Below the pieces are notes generated by a model, which saw only the letters and a program-made list of their open reading frames with translations, was not told where the DNA came from and did not search any database. Shown in pieces: positions 22,010 through 33,919 of a stretch of 64,000 nt of DNA (position 1 is its first letter; each line of letters opens with the position of its first letter). Position numbers and translations under genes: made by a program. Source of the DNA: Nannobrachium achirus (Eukaryota; Chordata; Actinopteri; Myctophiformes; Myctophidae); assembly GCA_963921795.1 (NCBI GenBank), contig OY997652.1, positions 22,712,914 to 22,776,913 on the forward strand, written 5' to 3'.

Positions 22010-22880
22010 TGTAATAATGCATAATAATGCGTTCCCGGTGAGCTACCAAATGGATACGTTAAGGCTGAGGATTGTGCTGTGCTGTCAGAGCTCTCTTCTC
22101 ACACGGACAGAATATACTGTCAAAAGTGTAACGCAGGCTGTAGTCTCTACTCTAATCTTCCATTATGTTCTAGCGTTGTTTGAGACATCAAGCTTATGTT
22201 GAGGGAACGGTTTTCACGAGTCCTCTGAAGAAATCTTTGATCTAAGAGTATTTTTAAATTAATATCTAAATATATTTTACAATTTTCTTTTTTGCTTATA
22301 AATATAGTCTTGTCCTAAAAAAGTGGGACAAAAACAGTATCATGCATGTAGAATATGTTCTTTTTCGCTGCCAATAACTGAGAAGACAGTCGTTTAGACA
22401 GTAAGTTCTGACTTGGCTACAGGGTCTCATTTCCTCAAACACACCGAATTAAAATCGTGACTTGGACATGTGATATCATGTGATATCTAAACTATGCAAC
22501 GCTGTGAGTTCTATTGCATTATTGTCTTTTATGTGCCAACAGTCTACACCAGTGCTGGAGAATCATACTCATAATGCGTTCTCCAGATACTGTTGAAGGC
22601 CAGCTGAAACTGTACATACAGTAGATAGTCATGAGTACACCCATTTATAGGTGATAGATTTATATTAATATATTCACTGTTGATAGCTTGTACATTTACA
22701 CTTATATACATTATGTTTACTCAGTCATTCCCATTGCATAGGCCTATGTCCAGTGTCGGATAATTTAATTTAATTTACGTTTTATTTTATTTTATTCTAT
22801 TCTTATCTCTCTACTCTACCTGTGATATCCTGTGTTTCACACTTAACGGCTGTTTCTGCTTTGACGTCTTCATTTCCCCA
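22010..22880. other. Anonymous sequence
   Basis: A small inverted repeat (GGAGAATCATACTC...GCGTTCTCC) lies near 22556. No gene recognised. Confidence 0.5.
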
Positions 22881-22883
22881 AGA

Positions 22884-22945
22884 TTAATTTGATCTTATTA
22901 TCTTATCTTATCTTATCTTATCTTATCTTATCTTATCTTATCTTG
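22884..22945. repeat. (TTATC)n pentanucleotide repeat
   Basis: About 10 copies of TTATC preceded by related ATTATC. Confidence 0.95.
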
Positions 22946-22949
22946 ATGC

Positions 22950-24300
22950 GTGCATCATGCACATGCAGAGCTGCCATTGGTTTGGCCAATCAGAAGCACC
23001 ATTAGTTTTAAATGGACAGAAAGAGAAGACAAGCTGGTATTGGTGGGCCGTTTGATTCTTCTTTTTCATTTGTTCATCTAATGAAATCAAATGAATATTT
23101 GGCTTTTTCAGGATTTACTGTAGAAATTAGTATCATGAGTTTGTGTGTATGTGAATGATAATGGCTGGCTTTTCGTTCATTGTGTATCTTAAATTCCAGC
23201 GGTATGTAACTTTCAGCTCTATATGGATATTAAACACTTCCAGCATGGCGTCAGTATTTGGGAAAACATTTTCAAAAAGTTTCAAATCGCTTTCAAAACA
23301 CGTTGCCATTTTAAAAATGTATTTTACTTTTAAGTACTTTAGTGGTTAGTTTGTTTCTTTCATCCATAGCTTGGATGTGTTGAACATCTCAGTATTGAGC
23401 TTTTGGCTCCATCTGAGGCACAGTGATGTTCTGGAGTATTTTGAACGGCATTGAACATCTCTACATGAAAGAGACTGTGGAACAAAGGTAGTATTATTAT
23501 TTAACCTTTTACGTGTTTTGGAAATTACTGTATATTCTTGGGTTGAAATAAGTGTTAAATACCGATAGTAAAGTGTTTGTTCAGTTCCCCCATGTCCCCT
23601 TACCTTATGCTTTTTAGTAAACAGAAAATAGGTTTTTCTGTTTCGGATAAAAACATTATCCAATTAGCAGAGAGAACTCAATACAGAATACAGATGAAAA
23701 AAAAAGAGCAGACAAAATTGGAACTGGAACATTGAAGGTGAGCAAGGATAGGCGAACCAAATTGAATCATATTTTCTATCATGCCAAGCTTTCTGTTTGG
23801 AAGTCACAAGAGTGAGCCTCCAAAATGTTGATGCACTTGTGCAAGTGCTCATTGCTAGCAGGTCATTGCTAGCGGGCAACAAAGAGAGAAAAAAAGAGAA
23901 TGGAAAGGTAATGTAAGGAAGAAATGTAAGGTTTATGAAGAAATATAACATTTTCCAGTAAATGAGGATGATTTGATCTAGAAAAACTATTTTGTGACTG
24001 TGAGAAACAAGTAAAAGTGAAAAGCAACCTCAATGCAAAACAGGTAAACTAACTTAAGCTGTCAGTGTCAATGCTTTTACAAGATCAGTGTTAACTCGAT
24101 AACACCAAAGCTCACAGAAGCTCAAAGAAATAACTGAAGCCGTTGCCCATATCCAGTCAGGAAAGTTGGCTTCAAGCTGCAGCTTTATAAGCTGTGTTCT
24201 AACTCAAATATTTATAACACAGAGTTTAAATCACAACCACAACATTAACAAAAAGAAAGTCACAACATAGTTTATTTTTACGCCATGGCACTGCAGAGAC
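22950..24300. other. Anonymous sequence
   Basis: No gene, SINE, LINE or clear MITE found over about 1.3 kb. Confidence 0.5.
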
Positions 24301-24312
24301 AGAGCCATTTAG

Positions 24313-24314
<2 letters not shown>

Positions 24315-24361
<47 letters not shown>

Positions 24362-24418
24362 CGCGCGCGCGTGCGTGCGTGCGTGTTCGTGCGCACCTGT
24401 GTGCGTGCGTGCCCGTCT
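24315..24418. repeat. (GT)n passing into (GC)n and (GTGC)n
   Basis: Pure GT to 24356, then GCGCGCGCGC and GCGTGCGTGCGTGC. Confidence 0.95.
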
Positions 24419-24489
24419 GCCCACCCGTCTGGTGCTAATCACGCAAAGCAGCACCAAATCTCTTGTGCACGCTCAGTAGGAAGAATACG

Positions 24490-25836
24490 TTTCGCATACA
24501 TTTTTTTTAACTTGAAGTTTTATTCCGGATGTAAGTGGAGGTCGGATTGGGCTGAAACTTTGCCCAAATATGGTGAATAGTGAAGTCATAGTTGACTGAC
24601 GTCATAGTCAAGGCTTACATGACGTCCGTGATCTTGTTCACAATAGTGCAGCCTTCACCTAATGTAGCGATGTTAAAAAATATTCCTAGTTCTAGTGCTT
24701 CTTTTAAATACTAGATTGTTCCCAACGTCATGTGGCCTGTAGGTCAGGAGCCTATCTTCTGTTTCCGTAGCGTGAGACAGCTAAATGTACAAGTACACCC
24801 CCTGGACATGATGCTGATATGTCACAGGGACTTACCCCCCAATCCAACCCTTGATGCTGAGTGCTAAGCAGGGAGGCATTGGGTCCCATTTCACAGTCTT
24901 TGGCATGATTCAGCCAAGGGGTGGAACACCGCTGACCCCCCAGGCTCAGGGCGGACACTGAGCTGATACTAGATGTAAAGCATGGAATGGAAAACATTCC
25001 CATTGTATTTAACTCCCATACCACACTACAAAAGACCCTACTGTAACACCATTCATTTGCGTGTGTGTGCATGTGTACTGTGTTAGGTCACTCTCAAGAT
25101 GCTGTTGAAGCAGTGGAATGACAATATCCATGGTACACGTCACAGTGCAGTCATACATCCTATTCTCATTTCTCATACTGTACTAGAGCCCGCCAGGAAC
25201 ATGATGTTACCGTATATGTTTGCAGATAATTGGGCTAGCCAGATATTGGTCAGGCGCTATACTGTAGTGTACATACTATTTATGTTTAGCTTGGCATTTG
25301 TTCTATGTACAAAAATAAACCAATGAAAAACAAGAGTTTAGGTGGATTGTCTATGAATAAGTGTCATTCCACTAAGTGTCATATTACTTGCTTTCTGACT
25401 TCCAGTACTCATATCTGTCAGGGAAGCTTGCTCACATGCTATACCCCCAGGAAAACTATAAGTAATGACTGTTCTATTTTATTGGCAATTACACTCTTAG
25501 TTACATTCCTCCAAGTGTATGCAGGCTTTCATTCATTGATCCTCTCTTTTGTTGATTGTCACTAATACATTACATATCCATACTCACATGCTACATAATT
25601 GACCATATTCATATGGTGGCCATTTTGCTTTTATGTCATACTCAGTATGAAGTATGATGAGCAACATGGCCACTGTGTAAATATTGTCGCTGCCAGGTAG
25701 AAACCTTGTACTGTACTCTATATCCAAAAGTGTTTATTTTCAGGAAATTAAAAAAATATAATAATAACCTGTGTTCCAATGGATCCAATGTAGATAATAA
25801 TATTACTCGTTAACATTTTCATTGGTTAAATGTTTT
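24490..25836. other. Anonymous sequence with one CRE-type palindrome
   Basis: TGACGTCA is at 24597-24604. No gene was identified; short open frames here have no recognisable family. Confidence 0.5.
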
Positions 25837-25840
25837 TTAA

Positions 25841-26477
25841 AGGAGCTATAGTTAACTTTTTCTTGAAAAATGGACGCTAAAATAAAAATAATGTTTCGAA
25901 AATATTTTATAAAAAATATTAAAGGAGCTATAGTCAACTTTTTCTTGAAAAACGGATGCTAAAATAAAAATAATGTTTCGAAAATATTTTATAAAAAAAT
26001 AAGCTTCATATATGTGTTTCAATTAAAAAATGACCACAAAAAGCGGAAAAATAAAGATAAAATAATCATTTTGGCCCTTTGTTTACATTTTTCGGACCCT
26101 GTAAATGTAAACAAAGGACCAAAATGATTATGTTATCATTATTTTTCCGCTTTTTGTGGTCATTTTTTTATTGAAACACATATATGAAGCTTATTTTTTT
26201 TATAAAATATTTTCGAAACATTATTTTTATTTTAGCATCCGTTTTTCAAGAAAAAGTTGACTATAGCTCCTTTAAGCCTGACCTTGTTTATACCCCTCTT
26301 CTATATAAACAAAGTCGGTCTGACAATGGCCAAAATGATTATTTTATCATTATTTTACGCTTTTTGTGGTCATTTTTTAATAGAAACAGATATATGAAGC
26401 TTAATCTTTTTTATAAAATATTTTCAAAACATTTATTTTAGCGTCCGTTTTTCAAGAAAAGGTTGACTATAGCTCCT
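25841..26477. mobile_element. TTAA-flanked palindromic MITE, outer copy
   Basis: AGGAGCTATAGTTAAC at the left and GTTGACTATAGCTCCT at the right are inverted, and TTAA lies at 25837-25840 and 26478-26481. A second full copy is inserted inside it at 25923. Confidence 0.9.
25923..26271. mobile_element. TTAA-flanked palindromic MITE, inner copy
   Basis: The 349-bp element starts AGGAGCTATAGTCAAC and ends GTTGACTATAGCTCCT with TTAA on each side (25919-25922, 26272-26275). It is palindromic almost throughout: CTTCATATATGTGTTTCAAT pairs with ATTGAAACACATATATGAAG, and the centre is GTTTACATTTTTCGG against TGTAAATGTAAAC. Confidence 0.92.
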
Positions 26478-26489
26478 TTAAACCCAATT

Positions 26490-27112
26490 TGATAGACTTA
26501 ACTCACTTTGAACCTGGTATCCCTATTTTGGGCATTATACGCAAAAATGTTTTTCAAAATGTTTCGGAAAATACAAGGTTTCTGACAGTGGAGATATGGT
26601 CGCACCAACATCTCTGTGTGTTCTGGACAAATCATTAGACTGATAGCAGCAGACCGTATCCTGTAACCCAGGTCTAGTTCAATATGACACTGGCTCGTGT
26701 TTGGTCAACACAAGAGTGTGTGTCATATATAGTCATTCTTTCTCAGAACACCACATAAATATACAGCCCACCAGGTACCAGGGAGATTAAAATAAACATG
26801 TTAGCATAAGGACAAAAAAAGAAAAAGAAACTTGAGTTAGTAAACATAAACCAACAATAGATAGAAAATGTTTGTTAGATAGATAATGTTGTTCTCGTGT
26901 GTCGAGATTTGAATGACAAACATCATAATGAAACTATACAGTGTATATAGAACGGTTTCCTATGCAGAGACCATTTGATCAACTTCATGTATGTGGACAT
27001 AATCTTAAACTACTACTGAATTGTAAAATAAAGACATATAGAGACATACAGAAATAAACAACTGTATTTGTATCCAGTTGGTATTGTTGGTTATATCAAT
27101 CATACCGGTATA
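26490..27112. other. Anonymous sequence
   Basis: ATACAAGGTTTCTGACAGTG near 26573 is a scrap of the 'cgtcgggcagaaacc' family. No gene seen. Confidence 0.5.
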
Positions 27113-27120
27113 CTGTATGT

Positions 27121-27600
27121 TAGGGCATTCACCAAATATTTGAATATTCGAATATCAAAGTCACTATTCGACGTTGTTCACCGAAGTCGAATATTCGCTT
27201 TTTTTTTCTCTTTCAAAAATATATAGTTTATAAAGCTTGGCTAGATAGAAAGTCATAAGAATGAGTTGTCAATGGTTCCCAAACCTTTTTAGGCCGTGAC
27301 CCCCAAAATAAACATATTTTAACTGGGGACCCCCACCCTGACAAGCACTTGGAATTGTAGGTATTACATTTAATGTGACTCGGTTCCGCAGATAGATATT
27401 GTGAAAATAGCAGATCTACATGCTCACAACGCCTCGCAACGCGAGGCGTTGTGAGCATGTAGATCGGCTATTTTCACAATGTTCGCCTCTTGCTTACTTA
27501 GTATTTGACAGTTTGGCCAGTCCTGTCGAATATTCGACTATTCGAATACTTTGAGGTCGAATAATTCGAATACTAAAAATCACTATTCGTGAATGCCCTA
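27121..27600. mobile_element. hAT-like MITE, 'tagggcattcac' family, perfect 8-bp duplication
   Basis: TAGGGCATTCAC at 27121 answers GTGAATGCCCTA ending at 27600. CTGTATGT occurs at 27113-27120 and again at 27601-27608. The inner termini are rich in TTCGAATATTCG words. A 'ggttcccaaac' fragment (27270-27358) and a full core hairpin are inside. Confidence 0.95.
27399..27480. repeat. Core hairpin, perfectly paired, compensatory change
   Basis: ATTGTGAAAATAGC and GCTATTTTCACAAT flank the core. The stem has TACATGCTCAC against GTGAGCATGTA, where other copies have TACAAGCTCAC/GTGAGCTTGTA, so both arms changed together. The apex CCTCGC/GCGAGG is fully complementary. Confidence 0.97.
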
Positions 27601-27609
27601 CTGTATGTC

Positions 27610-27930
27610 AACCATAGGCTTGATATACACTTGCGTAGATGCATGCAAAGAATAGCACATCTACAAGCTCACAACGCATGGCATGGTGACCAGTTGTGAG
27701 ACTTTGGTATGCAGCGCTGACTGACATGCAACTAATTATAAATCATCCTTTAGTTGTTATAGGTAAGCACTGTAAGCGCCCTTGACTCCAGTACAGTCAC
27801 ATCATAAATTATAACAACCATAAACAGAACCATGGGACACCACGACACATTCCGGTACAGTAGGCTACAGTACTGCATTTTCTTTTTCCAAACAAAATAA
27901 ATCAGGTCACAGTTTCTCTGAACAAGCTAA
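27610..27930. other. Anonymous sequence with a left-half core hairpin
   Basis: AATAGCACATCTACAAGCTC begins at about 27653 and fades after CACAACGC. Otherwise there is nothing recognisable. Confidence 0.6.
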
Positions 27931-28024
27931 ACATCGTCGCTGTCGGGCAGAAACCTCATATCGCACCATCTTTAAACTTTCAGTTTTTTCCCGTAAATCA
28001 CAAGTCTAATTTGTCCCACAAAAG

Positions 28025-28105
28025 TAGCAAAAATAGCCGATCTACAAGTTCACAGAGTGCCATGATGCAACACATTCTGAGCTTGTAGATCTGCTATATT
28101 TGCTA
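28025..28105. repeat. Core hairpin, diverged apex
   Basis: TAGCAAAAATAGCCGATC and GATCTGCTATATTTGCTA form the base. The apex contains CAGAGTGCCATGATGCAACA and is only partly paired. Confidence 0.9.
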
Positions 28106-28132
28106 ATTCAATCTTGAAAAGGAACGGTTTTG

Positions 28133-28586
28133 CAGTGGTGTAATGTAACTAAGTACATTTACTCAAGGACTGTAGTTCACTTTTGAGCTATTTTTACTTT
28201 ACATCACAGAGGCAAATATTGTACTTTTACTCCACTACAATTATTAGAAAACGTAATTACTTTGTAGATTTTGATTATTATTACAAAACATAAATTAAAA
28301 ATAACCACTCAAACGCTACACATTTTGGACATTTGAAAATAGTTGATGTACAAGCTCCCAATTATTGGGGGTTGTAGATCAGATCTTTTACACATTTTAT
28401 ACATTTGAAAACTAGTGAAATTGAACATTCTGCATAATGAGTACTTTTGTACTTTAAAGTACATTTTGACACCAATACTTTTGTACTTTTACTCAAGTAA
28501 ATGTTGAATTCCGGACTTGTACTTGTAACAGAGTATTTTTACATTGCAGAGTTGAAACTTTTGCTTTTACTTTTACTCCACCACTG
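28133..28586. mobile_element. hAT-like MITE, 'cagtggtg' family, nested copy
   Basis: CAGTGGTGTAATGTAACTAA at the left and CTCCACCACTG at the right are inverted. A degenerate core hairpin (GTTGATGTACAAGCTCCCAA, 28333-28395) is near the middle. The flanks share only GTTTTG/GTCTTG. Confidence 0.85.
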
Positions 28587-28914
28587 ACAGTCTTGGACAT
28601 ACAGGGTTTCTATTCTACCCCACAGCAACGACATGCTTCAAGGAGCTTTGTCACACCTGAGCTAGTTCTTCTAACAATGGTTATGTAGGTTACTCTAGCT
28701 GAATGCTCTCCATTGAAGATTAGCATAAAATTGTAACTTCCCCATGATCCTCACTTTCTGTAGTAAACTACTTTAAATCAATTTTGACCTGCAAATTGAT
28801 TTCAAAGCTTGCAGTTTTCACATCTCTTTGGTTTCAAAGGTTTAGTAGTAGACGGTGGAGGTGAAAAGCATAGTGACAATAACAATTTGCAAACACTGAA
28901 AGCAATTGTCTAAA

Positions 28915-29230
28915 AGGAGTAGCTCACCCCCAAAATGACTTTAGTTTTATTGATTACTCACGCCATGGAGACTGGAGTTCAATAATATTCTTTAGTTTTT
29001 TGTCGCATTGCTAAGACAATAATAAAAAAATAAAAATAAAAAAAAGTACCCTGACTGTTTCCCCATCCACTGCCATCCGGGTCCCCATCCGGAATCAGTG
29101 GGGGTAAATTTACTATAATCACATTTTTGTCTTAGGAATGCGACAAATACAAAAACATATTATTGAATTCAAGTCTCCATGGCATGAGTAATCAATAGGA
29201 AAAAAGTCATTTTGGGGGTGAACTACTCCT
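28915..29230. mobile_element. 'aggartagytcaccc' MITE, copy 2
   Basis: AGGAGTAGCTCACCCCCAAA and TTTGGGGGTGAACTACTCCT are inverted. The right side is followed by TTAA; the left flank is TAAA, one base away. Inner arms pair ATTGATTACTCACGCCATGG with CCATGGCATGAGTAATCAAT. Confidence 0.9.
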
Positions 29231-29239
29231 TTAAATAAA

Positions 29240-30150
29240 TGTAAAACTTTGTTAGATCCTTGCGTTGTCTCTATCAAGTTCAGGTGTGCCTTAAGATTTT
29301 GTGACAAAATCCTTATTAATCCAACTATACAAAAAGGTATCAATATTGCTTTTTAAAGCTTGAATTGAATGGAATGCTGAATGTAATGTGAATGGATTAA
29401 AACGTCTGGTTTCTCGCTTACAGAGCACAGAAACAACAGATACAGATGATAGACTATTTGGATACAGGCTTTATTTGAACTTGGCAGGTACCCTGTAGCT
29501 GTACAACCCAAGGTTCTCCCAAAGTTCAACATTGTTTTAAAATGAGACAACCTGTCTAAGGCATTAGTAGTTTTGAACTGAACTCAAGTTGATCATTTGA
29601 TTTGTTAATTTTGAGATGATTCATGAATGAACGAATCAAACCTTTTAAGATATATATCACTGCTTGGAACTTGTGAGGGCATGATTCTTTGAAATGACAT
29701 CTTTCAGTGTGCCAGATCATTCAGTGATAACTTAGTCTTAGAGGAAGCAACGATAATGGCAGACACAGCACTGAATAAAACTATTAACGCCAGATAGACA
29801 AAGCTCGTTCCAAAACCAGAGTAAATCTATGGTTGGCTTTACCCTGTTGGCAAGTATTGAGGGAATGGAGATGACGAGTGACACAGAGTTGGGCTGTTTT
29901 ATGTTATTGAGAGTGTTTTTTTTTTACAAGCAGTAAGTGGCAGGATGCAGACCTGGCAAAGCCATCCCACAGATTTCGGTTTGCGTGGCAAAAACTGAGC
30001 TCGTCATGACATTTTGGCTCTGTGCGAGGCCAGCGGAATGCTACTCAGTATAATCATATGTACCTATGAAAAATAGAGCAATTTCTTTTTTTCTGACTTG
30101 GCTCTGCAGCAGTCTAACATCTACAAGGGGCTTGGTGTGTCTTGTCTGTC
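29240..30150. other. Anonymous sequence
   Basis: The part around 29690-29800 (GATAATGGCAGACACAGCAC, ACTATTAACGCCAGATAG) is repeat-free and slightly enhancer-like. No gene found. Confidence 0.4.
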
Positions 30151-30154
30151 TTTC

Positions 30155-30505
30155 TAAAGATACAGGGATCTCCATGTATGGGCATAAAAGATATTGTATG
30201 TTGTGATGTCATGGGAACCACTCTAACAGAATCCCTTTTTTTGCCCATACATGCAGATCCCTGATGTCATCAATATTAAGCCCATATTTAACAGATATAT
30301 ATGGGAATGCCCATATATGGAGGAAGACAGCCCATATCTGCGCGCCTGGTTCAGACAGGGATCTCCATGTATGGGCATAAAAGGGATGTACTTACTATAC
30401 AGTACATGGATCTCCAAATATGGGTAACTGGTCCGATATACATAACTGGCCAGATGGCCAAGAATTGGCGTTGCATGTCGCCCTGAGGCGTCTTACTAGT
30501 AGATA
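30155..30505 (-). mobile_element. CArG-bearing MITE, copy 2 (reverse orientation)
   Basis: It ends in GCCCTGAGGCGTCTTACTAG, the complement of the start of copies at 6518 and 31831. It contains GGGATCTCCATGTATGGGC and one perfect CCATATATGG at 30311-30320. Confidence 0.85.
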
Positions 30506-31780
30506 TGTCAAAATAAGTCATACGTGCTGTATGTCATACTACATCATAGTTATGTCATAGATGACTGACGTCATAGATGATTGACGTCACAGACTGGCCA
30601 CATGAAGTCCAAGACCCACAGTGGAGCCACGCCGTTCCCATACGTGGATACTGCTATTCGATTATTATTTTATCTGTACAGCACATCTGTAGGTCACTGT
30701 ACAGTATTCACTTCTACAGTCGGGCCCATGTTGTAGTCACCCTGTGTCGTTTGGAAGTTAAATACCGGTATGCCATTAATTTGCTGAAGCTGACATCTTC
30801 AACAACTCAGTTTCACGGATTAACAACATAATCCTGACACTTTGTCTCTTTGTCACACTTTTTACTGGTGGCAGAGACTGTTGAGAGCTTGTTTGCTATG
30901 GTAGCACCTGATTAAAATAGTTTAACCATGAGCCAGCCGTTTGTACTGTACCATGTACACTACAGTATTTGAACCATTTTAGGCTACATTTCACCCTGTT
31001 TAAATGTATTCTTGCTTTACCCTTAGCCTTTTGTCTGAGCCTGGGTAAGTGATTTTTTTATATGAGAAAATGATTTGGGCTTTTAGGTTTGTCATTTTCT
31101 TTAGCACCTTAACACCCTTGCATGAAGTATGTGACATTAAACAATATTTAAGGCAATATTTCATGGTTGTAGGCTAGCAGTCTCTGACTAAAGACAATAA
31201 TATCTACAAACCAAGCTTTCTGATTGTACCTTACTGTGGAAGAGCAAGGAAGTAATACATTTTTAATCTGCACGTTTTAGAATAAGCTAGTTGATAAGTT
31301 TGAGACTTATAGGTGCTTCACAATGTTAATTTTTCATACATTTAAACTGGAATAATGTCTGCTGTTTTGAGTGTCAGGCCTTTCTATTAATGGTGTAAAT
31401 GACCCTGTTTCAGGGGGGTTGCCGGTCCTTTTCTATACTTATTTAATATCATATTTTCTTGTTATTGACAGTAGCTTCAGTGAGATGTTTTGTACCATTG
31501 GAAACCCAGCAATGGGTTAAGATCTTAAGAAGAAAGATAGATAGGCAGATCTTTGCCGAGGGCCAAGGGCTTTCTATATTCTGATACTGTACCGTATGTA
31601 TTCTTCAGCCCCTAGACATAATGAGAACATGAAATAATGGATCATCTGAACTTCATCTCTGTGATTCAGTCTAAGTTAAATAGCTTTAACCACTTTCAAG
31701 CTGGCATACCTACAGTATGTCGGGCATGTCATTGTAGGTGAACAATTTTCACCAAGTTTCTAACATTTTCAGAAATGTGC
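30506..31780. other. Anonymous sequence with two CRE-type palindromes
   Basis: TGACGTCA is at 30566-30573 and 30582-30589. The remaining ~1.2 kb shows no gene or repeat that I recognise. Confidence 0.5.
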
Positions 31781-31782
31781 CA

Positions 31783-31815
31783 AGATGTGAGCTTGTAGTT
31801 CAGGCCTATTTTTAC
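31783..31815. repeat. Right-half core hairpin
   Basis: GTGAGCTTGTAGTTCAGGCC is followed by TATTTTTAC. No left arm is present. Confidence 0.75.
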
Positions 31816-31830
31816 AATGTCATTCCATAC

Positions 31831-32290
31831 CATACTAGTAAGACGCCTCAGGGCGACATGTGACCTCGCCCAATTCTTGGCCATCTGGCCAGTGACGTAT
31901 ATCGGACCAGTTACCCATATATGGAGACCCCTGGTACCCATAGATGAGATCCATGTACTGTATATAGTACATCCCTTTTATGCCCATATATGGAGATCTG
32001 AACTGTCTGAACCAGCCACACAGATATGGGCTGTCCTCCTCCATATGTGGGCATTCCCATATGAAGTCCTGTTAGATATGGGCTTAATATTGATGACATC
32101 AGGGATCTGCATGTATGGCATGAAAGGGAAATCTGTTAGAGTGGTTCCCATGACATCACAACATACAACATCTTTTATGCCCATACATGGAGATCCCTAT
32201 CTGAACCAGCCACACAGATATGGGCGATGACATCAGGGATCTTCATATATGGGCATACTGTGAAAGGGATTCTGGGAAATACCCATGTAT
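31831..32290 (+). mobile_element. CArG-bearing MITE, copy 3
   Basis: Starts CTAGTAAGACGCCTCAGGGC and continues with GGACCAGTTACCCATATATG. It carries CCATATATGG at 31915-31924 and 31984-31993 and inverted GGGATCTGCATGTATGG / CCATACATGGAGATCCC blocks. Confidence 0.85.
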
Positions 32291-32299
32291 GGACTTTTA

Positions 32300-32890
32300 C
32301 ATAGGTGATGTCTATGTGTCAGGGGAACCACAGTGCCAGGCGTGACCTTCAGAGATACACGGATACGTGGACAAGATGTGCCGGACATCACAGTGACATC
32401 AGAGTATGATGTCAGAGCGGCAAGCAAATAGACCGTACAAATGTGTACACGTCTACACGGACACGGACAAGCTGTGACGTTTCTCATAGTAAACTTAGTA
32501 AACAACACAGTGTAAAATAGGACATAAGTTGTTTCAGAAGAAATGTGGAAATGTTGAGAGTAATGAGAGAGAGAGGAGCAGGGAAACCTATTAGCAGTGT
32601 TTAAATGTAACTGATTTGAGGGTTGTTTGGCTCTCACTGTGCGTTTCAGGAAGCCTTCCAAGAACTAAGACAATGAACAGTAAACATGGCATGTTCCTCA
32701 GAACAATTCCACATTAAAACCCAGGCCATCACGTGGCCCCGTTTTCTCAGAACTGCAGTAACTGGCCCCCAGAACATTGCAGATAACTGTAGCAGCGAGA
32801 TCTAATGCACTCTGTTTATGCACTGCAGCTACGCTCCACAGAAACTATGCTTGTTACAAAACTACGAATGCACTTAGAATAAACTCTCTC
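32300..32890. other. Anonymous sequence
   Basis: No gene or mobile element recognised. Confidence 0.5.
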
Positions 32891-32898
32891 TTTCTGGC

Positions 32899-32908
32899 TG
32901 TGTGTGCG

Positions 32909-33007
<99 letters not shown>

Positions 33008-33028
33008 GCGTGCGTGCGTGCGTGTGTG

Positions 33029-33077
<49 letters not shown>

Positions 33078-33162
33078 ATATGTGTTTGTGTGTGAGAGAG
33101 TGACACAGAGAGTGTCTATCTCTCTGTCTCTCACACGCTCTCCTCTCTCTCTCTCTCACACA

Positions 33163-33222
<60 letters not shown>

Positions 33223-33266
33223 TTTCTCTTTCTCTGGCTCTCTCTGTGTTACTCTCTCTCTCTCTG
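32899..33266. repeat. Compound (TG)n then (CT)n microsatellite block
   Basis: TG dominates to 33095, with a GCGTGCGTGC cluster near 33002-33022. CT dominates from 33115, broken by CACACAC steps. Confidence 0.98.
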
Positions 33267-33345
33267 AGATTTCTGGTAAGTGACATGATTTGCCATTGGC
33301 ATAATGCCTAGCACGATCACATGGCATGAATGTCACGCGCGCACG

Positions 33346-33347
<2 letters not shown>

Positions 33348-33395
<48 letters not shown>
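33348..33395. repeat. (TG)n microsatellite
   Basis: About 23 TG units followed by two TACTGTG units. Confidence 0.97.
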
Positions 33396-33397
<2 letters not shown>

Positions 33398-33508
33398 GTG
33401 TACTGTGTATGAGTGTATCTGCATTGTGCTTGAGTGGAGAAAGAAGAAAAAGGGAGCATATGCACATTTGATTGTTCCAAGTCTTTCAGCATGAAGAAGA
33501 TCACGTAG

Positions 33509-33510
<2 letters not shown>

Positions 33511-33590
<80 letters not shown>
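33511..33590. repeat. (CA)n microsatellite, inverted relative to the preceding (TG)n
   Basis: 40 CA units. With the (TG)n tract 115 bp earlier it can form a large cruciform. Confidence 0.97.
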
Positions 33591-33592
<2 letters not shown>

Positions 33593-33919
33593 TATTATTA
33601 TTATTATGATTATTATTTTATATTTCTATTGACAATAAAATTAAATAAAACCCTTGCAAACACAGAAGTCATTAACACAGACAATGCAACACCAGAGCCT
33701 ACCAGAAAACACAAACAATAGATAATGATTGCTTTTGTATCTTTTCTTTTTCTTAGTTACAACTAATTGTCAAGAGGTATCAGGTATGACAAGAATATGT
33801 TTATGATACAGTCAGGAATTTGGATTCATAAAATCGATGGAAAATGTAATTGTGTGTGCTTAACTATACGTAACACCTGGTGTTAATTTAACTTGATTGA
33901 ACACTCTTCAGAGTTAGAT

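Larger units (their letters stand above)
27935..28637. mobile_element. 'cgtcgggcagaaacc' MITE, copy 2, interrupted
   Basis: CGTCGCTGTCGGGCAGAAAC at the left answers ACAGGGTTTCTATT...CAGCAACGACATG at the right. The 'cagtggtg' element at 28133-28586 is inserted near its right end, splitting the string GAACGGTTTTG from TTGGACATACAGG. Confidence 0.85.

Noticed and set aside
22884-22945. CRISPR-like regular repeat
   Set aside because: It is a continuous pentanucleotide microsatellite without spacers; the genome is eukaryotic.
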